Shown: in pieces, positions 16,682 through 24,768 of the stretch | Layout of the letters: every line of letters begins with the position of its first letter | How positions within the stretch are numbered: position 1 is the stretch's first letter | Source: Aurantibrevibacter litoralis | GTDB taxonomy: Bacteria > Bacteroidota > Bacteroidia > Flavobacteriales > Flavobacteriaceae | NCBI RefSeq assembly: GCF_034651555.1 | Contig: NZ_JAYEEQ010000010.1 | Coordinates: forward strand, 1 to 64,000 | DNA length: 64,000 nt | Direction: 5' to 3' | Notes under the pieces: model-generated | Database searches by the model: none | Told to the model about the DNA's origin: nothing | What the model saw: only the letters and a program-made list of their open reading frames with translations | Translations under genes and position numbers: made by a program

Positions 16682-16711
16682 CAAAAATACATTTTTATTT
16701 GTAAAAACAAA
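16682..16711 (-). promoter_or_regulatory. Divergent promoter for the DtxR/MntR-type gene and ZIP operon
   Basis: On the minus strand TTTG (16711-16708), an 18-base spacer and TATTTTTG (16689-16682) fit the Bacteroidota -33/-7 pattern. The leader to the start at 16536 would be about 140 nt. The -33 element abuts the palindrome at 16714-16729, so one repressor dimer could affect both directions. Confidence 0.5.
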
Positions 16712-16713
16712 TT

Positions 16714-16741
16714 TTTAGATTTGTCTAAATTTATATTTAGA
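16714..16741. promoter_or_regulatory. Putative DtxR/MntR-type operator overlapping the TonB receptor -7 element
   Basis: TTTAGA-TTTG-TCTAAA (16714-16729) is a perfect 6-bp inverted repeat with a 4-base spacer, resembling the TTTAG...CTAAA form of SirR/MntR operators. A third half-site TTTAGA (16736-16741) follows, making a second pair with six bases between. The plus-strand -7 element TAGATTTG (16716-16723) lies inside the first palindrome, so a bound repressor would block transcription of the TonB receptor gene. Confidence 0.6.
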
Positions 16742-19023
16742 TGAATAAAATATACATTTTTGTTTTGGCACTCTCTTATCTTTTAATTAGCGTGCCGCTT
16801 TGGGCTCAGGAAACTTATGTAATTCAGGGAGATGTTACTGCCAACGGAGTGCCCATTGCCTTTGCCCAAATATGGATGCAAAACACTGCTTTGGGAGCGC
16901 AATCCGATGCCGAGGGTCATTTTATACTACAAGTTCCATACCCTCATTTTACGCTGGAAGTACGGTCTATGGGCTACCTGCCCTTTACGAAAACCTTTGA
17001 TTTGGATAACACACCAAATAGACACTTACAAATCCATCTACAAGAATCGGCCATAGCGCTGGAGGGTGTTGTTCTTTTGGATAAACAATCGGGGCTTACA
17101 CGGCGCACACCTTACGCTATTGCTACTATGGAAACGCAATCTATCACCAAAATGGCCAATCCTGGCGGCGTGGCTGGGCTCTTAAAAGAAATCCCCGGAA
17201 TAAGTGGTGCGGAGATGGGGCCGGGCATTGTAAAGCCTTTTATTCGGGGACTCGGCTTTTCTCGGGTGGTAACTCTTTTTCAAAATAACAAATTAGAAAA
17301 TCATCCTTGGGGTCAAGACCATGGTCTTGGACTCAATGCAGTAGGGGTTAAGGGGGTAGATGTTATTAAAGGACCTGCTTCCATACTGTACGGATCGGGT
17401 GCCGTCGGCGGGGTTCTTTTGGTGCGGGACGATGAGGAGTATTTGTCTTCCGAAGGTTCTACTGCCACCATTGGAAGCAGTTTTAACGGCGTTTCTAATG
17501 GTATTCGAAACTTCGTCTCGGTAGGAAATACGTTTACGAACGGACTTTTTATGGCACTTGATGCGGGCATAGAAAGCCATGCCGATTATAAAGACGGCAA
17601 CAACCGCATTATTGGGAATAGTCGCTTCAACAACAAAACCATAAGAATCCATTCTGGTATTTATCAAAAGAACCAATTCAAAAATAAGCTCTCCTTTACT
17701 TTTCATGAACAGCAATTGGGCATCATAGACGACAATGAAATGCAAGTTTCGTTGACAACTTCGAGAAACGATAGAAAGCTGCAATTGCCCTTTCAAAAAA
17801 TCCGGGATTATTTGCTTTCCTATACCCAGGAACACACTTTTGACAACAGCGAAATTAATTTTCATCTTTCGCATCATTTTAATGATCGAAACGAAATAGA
17901 AACCGATTTCGACGCGATCGATTTAGGATTGAAACAATATCATACCTTCATGGCTACACGATTTACATGGAAACCAAAAAATGGATTTATACACACTTTG
18001 GGCACTCAAGGCAGTCTTATTAAAACCCGCAACAAAAAGGGTACTTTGGAACTCCTGATTCCGAATGCCAATACGGCAGACATTGGCTTCTATTATTTAG
18101 GAAGCAAACCCTTGGGAAAGTTCTATCTACAGACCGGCCTTCGTTTTGATTACCGAAGGATAAGGGCCTTGGCCAATTCACAAGATTTTATAGATTTTGG
18201 CTTTACGCTAGCGGGAGACCCGGAAAATAGAACCCTTACGACAGACTTTAGTGGGTTTACCGGTTCCTTGGGCGTAAGTTATACTCCAGATGATCGGCAA
18301 CAATGGAAGCTGAATTTCTCCTCCGGTTTTAGGGCGCCCGATTCGGCCGAGCTGTTCTCAAACGGAAACCACCCGGGAACAAGCAGGTTTGAAGTAGGAA
18401 GTCCAACTTTTAACAGAGAGCAAAGCCTGCAAACCGATCTCAGCTATTCCTTTGCTTCATCGGCGATTTCCTTCGGAGCTTCCGTGTACACCAATGTGAT
18501 TTCCAATTATATTTTCTTTACAAATACAGGAGAAGTACGACAGGAAGACGGATTGGAAATCTGGGCCTTTCAACAGGCCGACGCCCTGCTTTATGGCTCG
18601 GAATGGGAACTAACCTATAACCCACTGGACGATGCCTCGCTTCAATTTAACCTAAATGGTGCTGTAGTTCGTGGTCGCCTTTCAGATTCAAAGGAAAACC
18701 TAACCTTTATTCCGGCTGATAACTTTGGATTTTCTACTACCTACAAACCCTCCTTTTTGGAGGATTACAAGTTCAATACACAAATAACACACCACAGCAC
18801 ACAGTCCCGTCCGGGTTTTAATGAACTTTCTACGCCACGCTACACCCTTGTGCAAGCCGGTATTTCCAAAGCGTTTCGGTTACCCAAAGGCACCCTAAAT
18901 ACCAGCCTTAGCGTACAAAATCTATTCAACAAAACGTATCTGGATCACCTATCCATATTGCGTGCCTTTGCGATTCCGCATCCGGGAAGAAATTGGCAAT
19001 TGGCCATCATGTATCGTTTATAG
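16741..19023 (+). CDS. TonB-dependent outer-membrane receptor, probably for metal
   Basis: A 760-residue receptor: signal peptide (IYIFVLALSYLLISVPLWAQ), CarboxypepD_reg-like domain (about 25-105; VPIAFAQIWM, SDAEGHF), plug (about 120-240; IRGLGFSRVVTLFQNNK, GVDVIKGPASILYGSGAVGG) and a beta-barrel ending ILRAFAIPHPGRNWQLAIMY. The plug loop HPWGQDHGLGLN is His-rich. It is divergent from the DtxR/MntR-type gene and its promoter carries the operator-like palindrome, so it is likely repressed when metal is plentiful. Together with the ZIP transporter it would form an outer- and inner-membrane pair for the same metal. The ligand (free metal or a chelate) is not shown by sequence. The start codon ATG overlaps the third operator half-site. 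Confidence 0.9.
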   Translation: MNKIYIFVLALSYLLISVPLWAQETYVIQGDVTANGVPIAFAQIWMQNTALGAQSDAEGHFILQVPYPHFTLEVRSMGYLPFTKTFDLDNTPNRHLQIHLQESAIALEGVVLLDKQSGLTRRTPYAIATMETQSITKMANPGGVAGLLKEIPGISGAEMGPGIVKPFIRGLGFSRVVTLFQNNKLENHPWGQDHGLGLNAVGVKGVDVIKGPASILYGSGAVGGVLLVRDDEEYLSSEGSTATIGSSFNGVSNGIRNFVSVGNTFTNGLFMALDAGIESHADYKDGNNRIIGNSRFNNKTIRIHSGIYQKNQFKNKLSFTFHEQQLGIIDDNEMQVSLTTSRNDRKLQLPFQKIRDYLLSYTQEHTFDNSEINFHLSHHFNDRNEIETDFDAIDLGLKQYHTFMATRFTWKPKNGFIHTLGTQGSLIKTRNKKGTLELLIPNANTADIGFYYLGSKPLGKFYLQTGLRFDYRRIRALANSQDFIDFGFTLAGDPENRTLTTDFSGFTGSLGVSYTPDDRQQWKLNFSSGFRAPDSAELFSNGNHPGTSRFEVGSPTFNREQSLQTDLSYSFASSAISFGASVYTNVISNYIFFTNTGEVRQEDGLEIWAFQQADALLYGSEWELTYNPLDDASLQFNLNGAVVRGRLSDSKENLTFIPADNFGFSTTYKPSFLEDYKFNTQITHHSTQSRPGFNELSTPRYTLVQAGISKAFRLPKGTLNTSLSVQNLFNKTYLDHLSILRAFAIPHPGRNWQLAIMYRL

Positions 19024-19306
19024 GGTGATATTCAACAGATATAAAGTTTCGGCTTTTACGCACTATAGTTTTAACTGTACGGTGTAGAACTTTATTAACA
19101 GGGTTCATCTGCAGAAAAAACATATCGAGAATGAATCAAAAATCAATAAAACCTCACTTTTGAGCGTATTCCCCTACTATTTTATTCACATTAAAGATAA
19201 CAAACGTTAAATACACACTTAGAAAACATAAAAAAAGCCCGATTTAACATAAAATTATGCAAAATTACTATATTTGTTAATCTAACAACTTTTACACTCT
19301 AATTTT
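19024..19306. other. Gap before the SusC gene, promoter region
   Basis: No gene is seen. The second half is AT-rich and includes a -7-like TATATTTG at 19269-19276, 30 bases before the SusC start, with no strong -33 box. Confidence 0.4.
19269..19276 (+). promoter_or_regulatory. -7 element for the first SusC/SusD operon
   Basis: TATATTTG matches TAnnTTTG, 30 bases before the ATG at 19307. Only a weak TTTA at 19243-19246 is present near the -33 position. Confidence 0.4.
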
Positions 19307-22300
19307 ATGAACTACCAAACAAAGCAAAGTGCAAAGTGCGCATTTCGTAATTATGCGCTACTTATGATGTTTTTACTGTCTGGAGGGCTCTTTTGTACCT
19401 CCGCTCAAGGACAAGGAATTACGGTTACAGGAACGGTAACCGCTGAGTCGGATGGATTGCCGTTACCCGGTGCTTCCATCGTGGACGCCAACGACCCTAC
19501 CAAAGGGGTGATTACCGATTTTGATGGGAATTATTCCATTACCCTATCCTCCGGAACTACCAGCCTCCGCTTTAGTTCTATAGGATTCAAAACGGTTTTA
19601 ATTGCCGTAAACAATCGTTCTACGGTCAACGTGGTGATGGAAGACGATGTGGCCAACTTAGATGAAGTTGTGGTCGTGGGTTATGGTACCCAGAAAAAGG
19701 CCACCGTTACAGGTGCCGTAACGGCAGTAAAAGGGGATGTTTTAGAAATCGCTCCGGCCATAAGTTTTTCCAATACCTTAGCCGGTAGGCTTCCGGGGGT
19801 GGTCATTATTCAGACGAATGGGGAACCTGGGAACGATGAATCTACCATTACCATCAGGGGAAATAACACGCTTGGAAACAGCAGTCCCCTAATCGTTATT
19901 GATGGTATTCCCGATCGTGATGGTGGTATCGGAAGGTTAAATGGACGCGACATTGAAAACGTTACCGTCTTAAAGGATGCCTCTGCGGCCATTTATGGTG
20001 CTAGAGCCGCCAATGGCGCATTAATTGTTACCACCAAGCAAGGAAAAACAGGCAAACCAACCATTACCTATGATGCCGACTTTGGTATTAACCAACCTAC
20101 AAGAGTACCGGCAATGGCGAATGCCAGACAGTATGCCAATATCAGGAACGAGCTTCCTATTTACAATTTGCCTTCTAACGAGTGGGCTGCCGCTTCCAGT
20201 GCCATACAGTCGGCTGGTTTCTACACCTCTCCTACACCGGGGCTGGGTACTATCGACGCTGTTTTCAGCCCGGATGCTGTTAGTCAATTTGGAACCGATC
20301 CATACCTTTTTCCCGATACAGATTGGTTTGGAGCCACCTTTAAGGAGTGGGCCGAACAGAGCAACCACAACCTTTCTATAAGCGGAGGTAGCGAAGACAT
20401 CAAGTATTTTTCTTCCGTAGGGTATCAAAACCAAGACGGTATTTATAAGAATTCCAATACTCGTTTCCAGCAGTATAACTTTAGGATCAATACCGACATT
20501 AAGATAAATGACTATATCAGCACTAAACTAGGGGTCATGTTCCGTAAAGAAGAACGCAAACTGCCCACCGAAGAGGCCGGTGCTATCTTTAGAATGTTGA
20601 TGCGAGGCAGGCCCACCGATGTGGCTATTTTTCCCAACGGCTTGCCAGGTCCTGATATTGAAAACGGTCAAAACCCGGTAGTGATTACCACCAATGCCAC
20701 CGGATTTGACAGCAGACCAACCGATTTCACCCAATTTACGGGCTCTGTGGATATTAAAAATCCTTGGGTAAAGGGACTAAAACTCACCTTGCTCGCCGGA
20801 GTCGATTTAAGCAACGAACGTCAGAAAAAATGGGAAACCCCATGGACATTGTATAGCTTGGATAGAGCCACCTATTTGGACACTGGTGTACCTGTGTTAA
20901 ATAGTTCTATTCGTTCTACCTTTACGGATGCCCGTTTATTCGAAGCTTCTTCCAATATCACCAATACCAATTTAACAGCAATGTTGAACTATGATTTCAA
21001 TCTGGGAGAAGACAATACTTTCAATATTTTGGCGGGTGTTACCCAAGAAAAATTCAGAGGTAATTTCTTCTCTGCGTTTAGACGTAACTTTATTTCTACC
21101 GCTATTGACCAATTGTTTGCGGGAGGCTCTGAACAGCAAGACACCAACGGTTCTGCCTTTAATAGAGCAAGATTGGGCTATTACGGGAGAGCGCAATACA
21201 ATTACAAGGAGAAATACTTGGCTGAATTTATATGGAGATACGATGGTTCCTTTATTTTCCCTGAAGCAGATCGCTTCGGTTTCTTTCCCGGGTTTTTGGC
21301 CGGTTGGAACGTATCTAATGAAGACTTCTTCAACGTAAAATTTGTTGATTTTCTTAAAATTCGCGGTTCGTATGGAGAAATGGGGAACGATCAGGTGTTT
21401 TTTGGCGGAGAATTACAGGAGTTTGCCTTCTTATCTAATTTTGCGTTCAACCAGTTCCCGGTAAACAATCAGGTGGTTACCACCCTAGAGGAGGCCATTT
21501 TGGCCAACCCCAACTTTACTTGGGAAAAAGCCAAAAACTTTAACATTGGTTTGGATGCCATCTTATTTAATGGGAAAATTGATCTTACCTTAGAATATTT
21601 CCTTAACCAAAGAGAACAGATTTTGATTCAGCAAACGGGATCTACGCCCGGCTCTTCCGGAATTGGAAATTTGCTACCTCCTGTAAATGCAGGAGAAGTA
21701 GATAACGAAGGTTTTGAATTTGCCATTAACTACAATGGCGGTAAGGATGGGGGTTTAAAGTATGACATAGGTTTCAATGGAGGCTATGCCCAAAATGAGG
21801 TTGTCTTTATGGATGAAATTCCCGGGGCACCCTCTTACCAACGGCAAGAAGGCAAGGCCATTGGCGGACGTCTAGTATATCTGTCTGATGGGGCTTTTTT
21901 AAACCAAGCAGAAATTGATGCCAACACCATAGATTACAGTGCAGCTACGGCCACTTTACGTCCTGGAGATATGAAATTCAAGGATTTCAATGGGGACGGT
22001 AGAATTGATGCCGATGACCAAGTGCGTCTGGATGAAGGAATTACCCCAACCTTTAATTTCGGAGTCACTATGAACCTACATTACAAAGGGTTCGATGTAT
22101 CCGTTTTGTTCCAAGGAGCCACCGGTGCTTCCCTGCCCATACAAACGGAGTCCGGGGATATAGGGAACTATTTGGCGTGGAGTGCCAACAACCGTTGGAG
22201 TATTGACAATCCGAGCAGTGTACACCCCAGATTAGCAAGTAGAGGAGATACCTTCTTTACCGGAGGTAATTTTGGCAACAACACCTACTTCCTTTTCAGC

Positions 22301-22519
22301 AAGGATTATGTGCGGCTTAAAAACCTTCAAGTAGCCTATAATTTTCCATCGAAACTGGTAGAGCCTTTCGGTCTATCCAACTTTAAAGTGTATGTAAGCG
22401 GGCTTAATTTACTAACTTGGGCTAAAAGTGATATCTTTGATCCTGAATCCACTAACGGTGCAGGTACTATTTATCCCCAATCCAGAGTCATTAACACAGG
22501 TTTTAGTTTAACCTTTTAA
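19307..22519 (+). CDS. SusC/RagA family TonB-linked outer-membrane transporter
   Basis: A 1070-residue transporter that imports a substrate captured by its SusD partner. A signal peptide (YALLMMFLLSGGLFCTSAQ) leads into the CarboxypepD_reg-like domain (about 38-115; LPLPGASIVDANDP, TDFDGNYSITL), the SusC signature DEVVVVGYGTQKKATVTGAV (about 120-140) and the plug with NTLAGRLPGVVI, DGIPDRDGGIG and VLKDASAAIYGARAANG; the remainder is the barrel. It ends nine bases before the SusD gene, so the two are co-transcribed. No carbohydrate-active enzyme lies next to the pair, so the substrate is unlikely to be a polysaccharide degraded here. Confidence 0.95.
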   Translation: MNYQTKQSAKCAFRNYALLMMFLLSGGLFCTSAQGQGITVTGTVTAESDGLPLPGASIVDANDPTKGVITDFDGNYSITLSSGTTSLRFSSIGFKTVLIAVNNRSTVNVVMEDDVANLDEVVVVGYGTQKKATVTGAVTAVKGDVLEIAPAISFSNTLAGRLPGVVIIQTNGEPGNDESTITIRGNNTLGNSSPLIVIDGIPDRDGGIGRLNGRDIENVTVLKDASAAIYGARAANGALIVTTKQGKTGKPTITYDADFGINQPTRVPAMANARQYANIRNELPIYNLPSNEWAAASSAIQSAGFYTSPTPGLGTIDAVFSPDAVSQFGTDPYLFPDTDWFGATFKEWAEQSNHNLSISGGSEDIKYFSSVGYQNQDGIYKNSNTRFQQYNFRINTDIKINDYISTKLGVMFRKEERKLPTEEAGAIFRMLMRGRPTDVAIFPNGLPGPDIENGQNPVVITTNATGFDSRPTDFTQFTGSVDIKNPWVKGLKLTLLAGVDLSNERQKKWETPWTLYSLDRATYLDTGVPVLNSSIRSTFTDARLFEASSNITNTNLTAMLNYDFNLGEDNTFNILAGVTQEKFRGNFFSAFRRNFISTAIDQLFAGGSEQQDTNGSAFNRARLGYYGRAQYNYKEKYLAEFIWRYDGSFIFPEADRFGFFPGFLAGWNVSNEDFFNVKFVDFLKIRGSYGEMGNDQVFFGGELQEFAFLSNFAFNQFPVNNQVVTTLEEAILANPNFTWEKAKNFNIGLDAILFNGKIDLTLEYFLNQREQILIQQTGSTPGSSGIGNLLPPVNAGEVDNEGFEFAINYNGGKDGGLKYDIGFNGGYAQNEVVFMDEIPGAPSYQRQEGKAIGGRLVYLSDGAFLNQAEIDANTIDYSAATATLRPGDMKFKDFNGDGRIDADDQVRLDEGITPTFNFGVTMNLHYKGFDVSVLFQGATGASLPIQTESGDIGNYLAWSANNRWSIDNPSSVHPRLASRGDTFFTGGNFGNNTYFLFSKDYVRLKNLQVAYNFPSKLVEPFGLSNFKVYVSGLNLLTWAKSDIFDPESTNGAGTIYPQSRVINTGFSLTF

Positions 22520-22528
22520 TACATAGTT

Positions 22529-24406
22529 ATGAAAAAAAGAAGATTATTTCCATTTTACACGTTCCTCATTGCTGTGGCATTGACCGCATGCAACGACGAT
22601 TTTTTGAACACAAAGCCACTGGATTCCATTTCCAGTGAAGCCACATGGGCCGATGGTGCCCTTTCTGAAGCATTTCTATTTAATGTCTATGCCTCTTTGG
22701 GCAAAGGTGGTTTTGAAGAGCAAGGGCTCTCAGCAATAACCGATGAGGCCATGTTTACCCACTCCGGGCGAAACATAGATCCTTTTATGGAAGGCACCGA
22801 AACCCCAGGGGCAGTAGCATGGATGAGTGAAACCTATGCGTGGGACAATATGTTTGCTGCCATCCGCAAAGCCAACATTGCCATAGAACAATTGCCTGAG
22901 GCCAGCTTTACAGATACGGTCTTAAAAGAAAGGTTGCTGGGAGAAGCTCATTTTTTAAGAGCCTATTACTACCACCAATTGTTGCGTTTCTATGGCGGTG
23001 CACCCATCATAGACCGAAGCTTTAATCTTGGGGAAGATCTGTCTGTGGCAAGAAATACCTTTGCCGAAAACGTAGACTTTATTGTCAGTGATTTAGACCA
23101 AGCTGCTGCTTTATTGCAAGGTAAGGAATTTACCCCGGGTCGTGCCACGCAGTTGGCTGCCCTAGCTTTAAAATCGAGAGTGCTTTTATATGCCGCAAGT
23201 GATTTGCGTGATGGCCCTACAGCCTCGGCTACATCTTCCGTTCTAGGATCGTATTCTAATTTGGAGCTTATTGCCTATCCTTCAGGAGATAGAACAGCAC
23301 GATGGATCGCAGCCAAAAACGCTGCTCAAGCTGCTTTAGACTTAGGTACCGGTTACAAATTGAATTTAGGCGCTCCGGTTTCTGCGGAAGAAGGAAAGGC
23401 CAATTACCTGTCTATAGCCATGGGTGGTGGTAGTGCTGTTGGAGACGCAGCAGCACGATCAGAATTAATTTTCGAACGTACCCATACTGCCCTTTTTGTG
23501 CCGGACACGGAATGGCCCTTAGGTGGAGTGCATAACGGTATTAACAATGGCCCGAACGGGTACCACAACTGGGCCGGTAATACACCTATTCAACAATTGG
23601 TAGATGATTATGAAATGATGGACGGTTCCAAATTTGATTGGAACAATCCTGCACACGCTGCCGATCCGTATGCCAATAGGGATCCCCGTTTTTACATGAC
23701 CATTCTTTACGATGGAGCCGATTGGAAACCCCGCCCGGATGATGTGGTGAGTTTTGATCAAGTAGACCAAGTACAAACAGGGACCTATGATAACGGAAGT
23801 GGCGGTACCGTTCCTGGCGTGGACACACGATCGTCTCCCATTGAAGACTGGAACGGCAGTAGATCGGGCTATTATGTTCGTAAATACATTGATGCCGATC
23901 CTTCTATGACGGATAATCAATCGAATACGCAAGTGGTGCCATGGCCTTTTATTCGCTACACCGAAGTTGTACTAAACTTTATAGAAGCTGCTATTGAAAC
24001 CGGAGATGAAGCTGCCGCCAGAGATTGGCTCAATAAAATTAGGTTTAGAGCAGGAATGCCCGCTGTAACGGAATCGGGAACGGCGCTTAGAGATCGTTAC
24101 AGGAATGAACGACGCATCGAAATGGCCTACGAAGAGCAACGATACCACGATGCACGACGTTGGATGATTCCGGCAGAAACGGTGGGCAGAGGTATTAAAG
24201 TCATAAATGTCCGCGGCACCTTAAAACCGGGAGCTACACCACATTCTCCCTATCGTCATGACAAAAACGTATACAACTATACGTATAGCGTGGTGGATAA
24301 TACGGACAATGAAACAAGAGTATGGAATGATAAAATGTATTATCGACCCATTAGCAGGGATGAGATTAACAGAAATGACTTGTTGATTCAAAATCCAGGA
24401 TATTAG
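22529..24406 (+). CDS. SusD/RagB family substrate-binding lipoprotein
   Basis: A 625-residue outer-membrane lipoprotein that sits on the SusC barrel as a lid. The lipobox is ALTAC with the lipidated cysteine at residue 21, followed by DDFLNTKPLDSIS, the usual SusD opening. The helical TPR-like core includes GEAHFLRAYYYHQLLRFYG near residues 143-161, and the C-terminal SusD repeat RDWLNKIRFRAGMP and NERRIEMAYEEQRYHDARRW. It is followed by a strong terminator at 24425-24466. The ligand cannot be told from the sequence. Confidence 0.95.
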   Translation: MKKRRLFPFYTFLIAVALTACNDDFLNTKPLDSISSEATWADGALSEAFLFNVYASLGKGGFEEQGLSAITDEAMFTHSGRNIDPFMEGTETPGAVAWMSETYAWDNMFAAIRKANIAIEQLPEASFTDTVLKERLLGEAHFLRAYYYHQLLRFYGGAPIIDRSFNLGEDLSVARNTFAENVDFIVSDLDQAAALLQGKEFTPGRATQLAALALKSRVLLYAASDLRDGPTASATSSVLGSYSNLELIAYPSGDRTARWIAAKNAAQAALDLGTGYKLNLGAPVSAEEGKANYLSIAMGGGSAVGDAAARSELIFERTHTALFVPDTEWPLGGVHNGINNGPNGYHNWAGNTPIQQLVDDYEMMDGSKFDWNNPAHAADPYANRDPRFYMTILYDGADWKPRPDDVVSFDQVDQVQTGTYDNGSGGTVPGVDTRSSPIEDWNGSRSGYYVRKYIDADPSMTDNQSNTQVVPWPFIRYTEVVLNFIEAAIETGDEAAARDWLNKIRFRAGMPAVTESGTALRDRYRNERRIEMAYEEQRYHDARRWMIPAETVGRGIKVINVRGTLKPGATPHSPYRHDKNVYNYTYSVVDNTDNETRVWNDKMYYRPISRDEINRNDLLIQNPGY

Positions 24407-24768
24407 GTTCATTTAATTTAGAATAATTAAAAAATCTATCCTTAGAAAAGGATAGATTTTTTAATTTTAAGGTAGTATAAATGTCTTCACCTTGCTAGAA
24501 CGGCAAGGTTGTTGGCGCTTACTAAGTGGGACGTATGTTTTGCTACTTTCGCAAAATCCGACATTCTTGAGCGTTAGATCCACTGTTTTTTTTGACGGTG
24601 ATACCCGGCAGAACAATGGTATCGATACCGCGTTTGCATTGACAAGGTTTGGCTGTTCTCGATACTTGTTTTCATTTTCCCTGCCTTGCTCTGCAAAATG
24701 AAAACCAAAATCGCACGAACGATAATTTCGATTGACTATTAAAAAAAGCTGAAGTTAAAAATAAAGAA
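24407..24768. other. Gap between SusD and the FG-GAP lipoprotein gene
   Basis: It begins with the terminator hairpin described separately. The rest has a small hairpin (CCTTGC/GCAAGG, 24490-24508), a -7-like TACTTTCG at 24544-24551, and an 11-bp inverted repeat GTTTTCATTTT/AAAATGAAAAC (24668-24678 and 24695-24705). No gene is supported; a 69-codon frame at 24492 has no recognisable features. Confidence 0.5.
24425..24466 (+). terminator. Strong intrinsic terminator after SusC/SusD
   Basis: A 19-bp perfectly paired stem (24425-24443 with 24448-24466) closed by an AGAA tetraloop, with ATCTATCCTT as the GC-containing core and an A-run and T-run at the base. It should end most SusCD transcripts and would make the genes that follow either a separate unit or a lower-level read-through. 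Confidence 0.88.

Noticed and set aside
19307..24406. Classical polysaccharide utilisation locus
   Set aside because: SusC and SusD are present but no glycoside hydrolase, polysaccharide lyase, sulfatase or hybrid sensor lies nearby.
24492..24701. 69-codon frame between SusD and the propeller lipoprotein
   Set aside because: No domain, no consistent coding character, and it spans two hairpins and a -7-like element.
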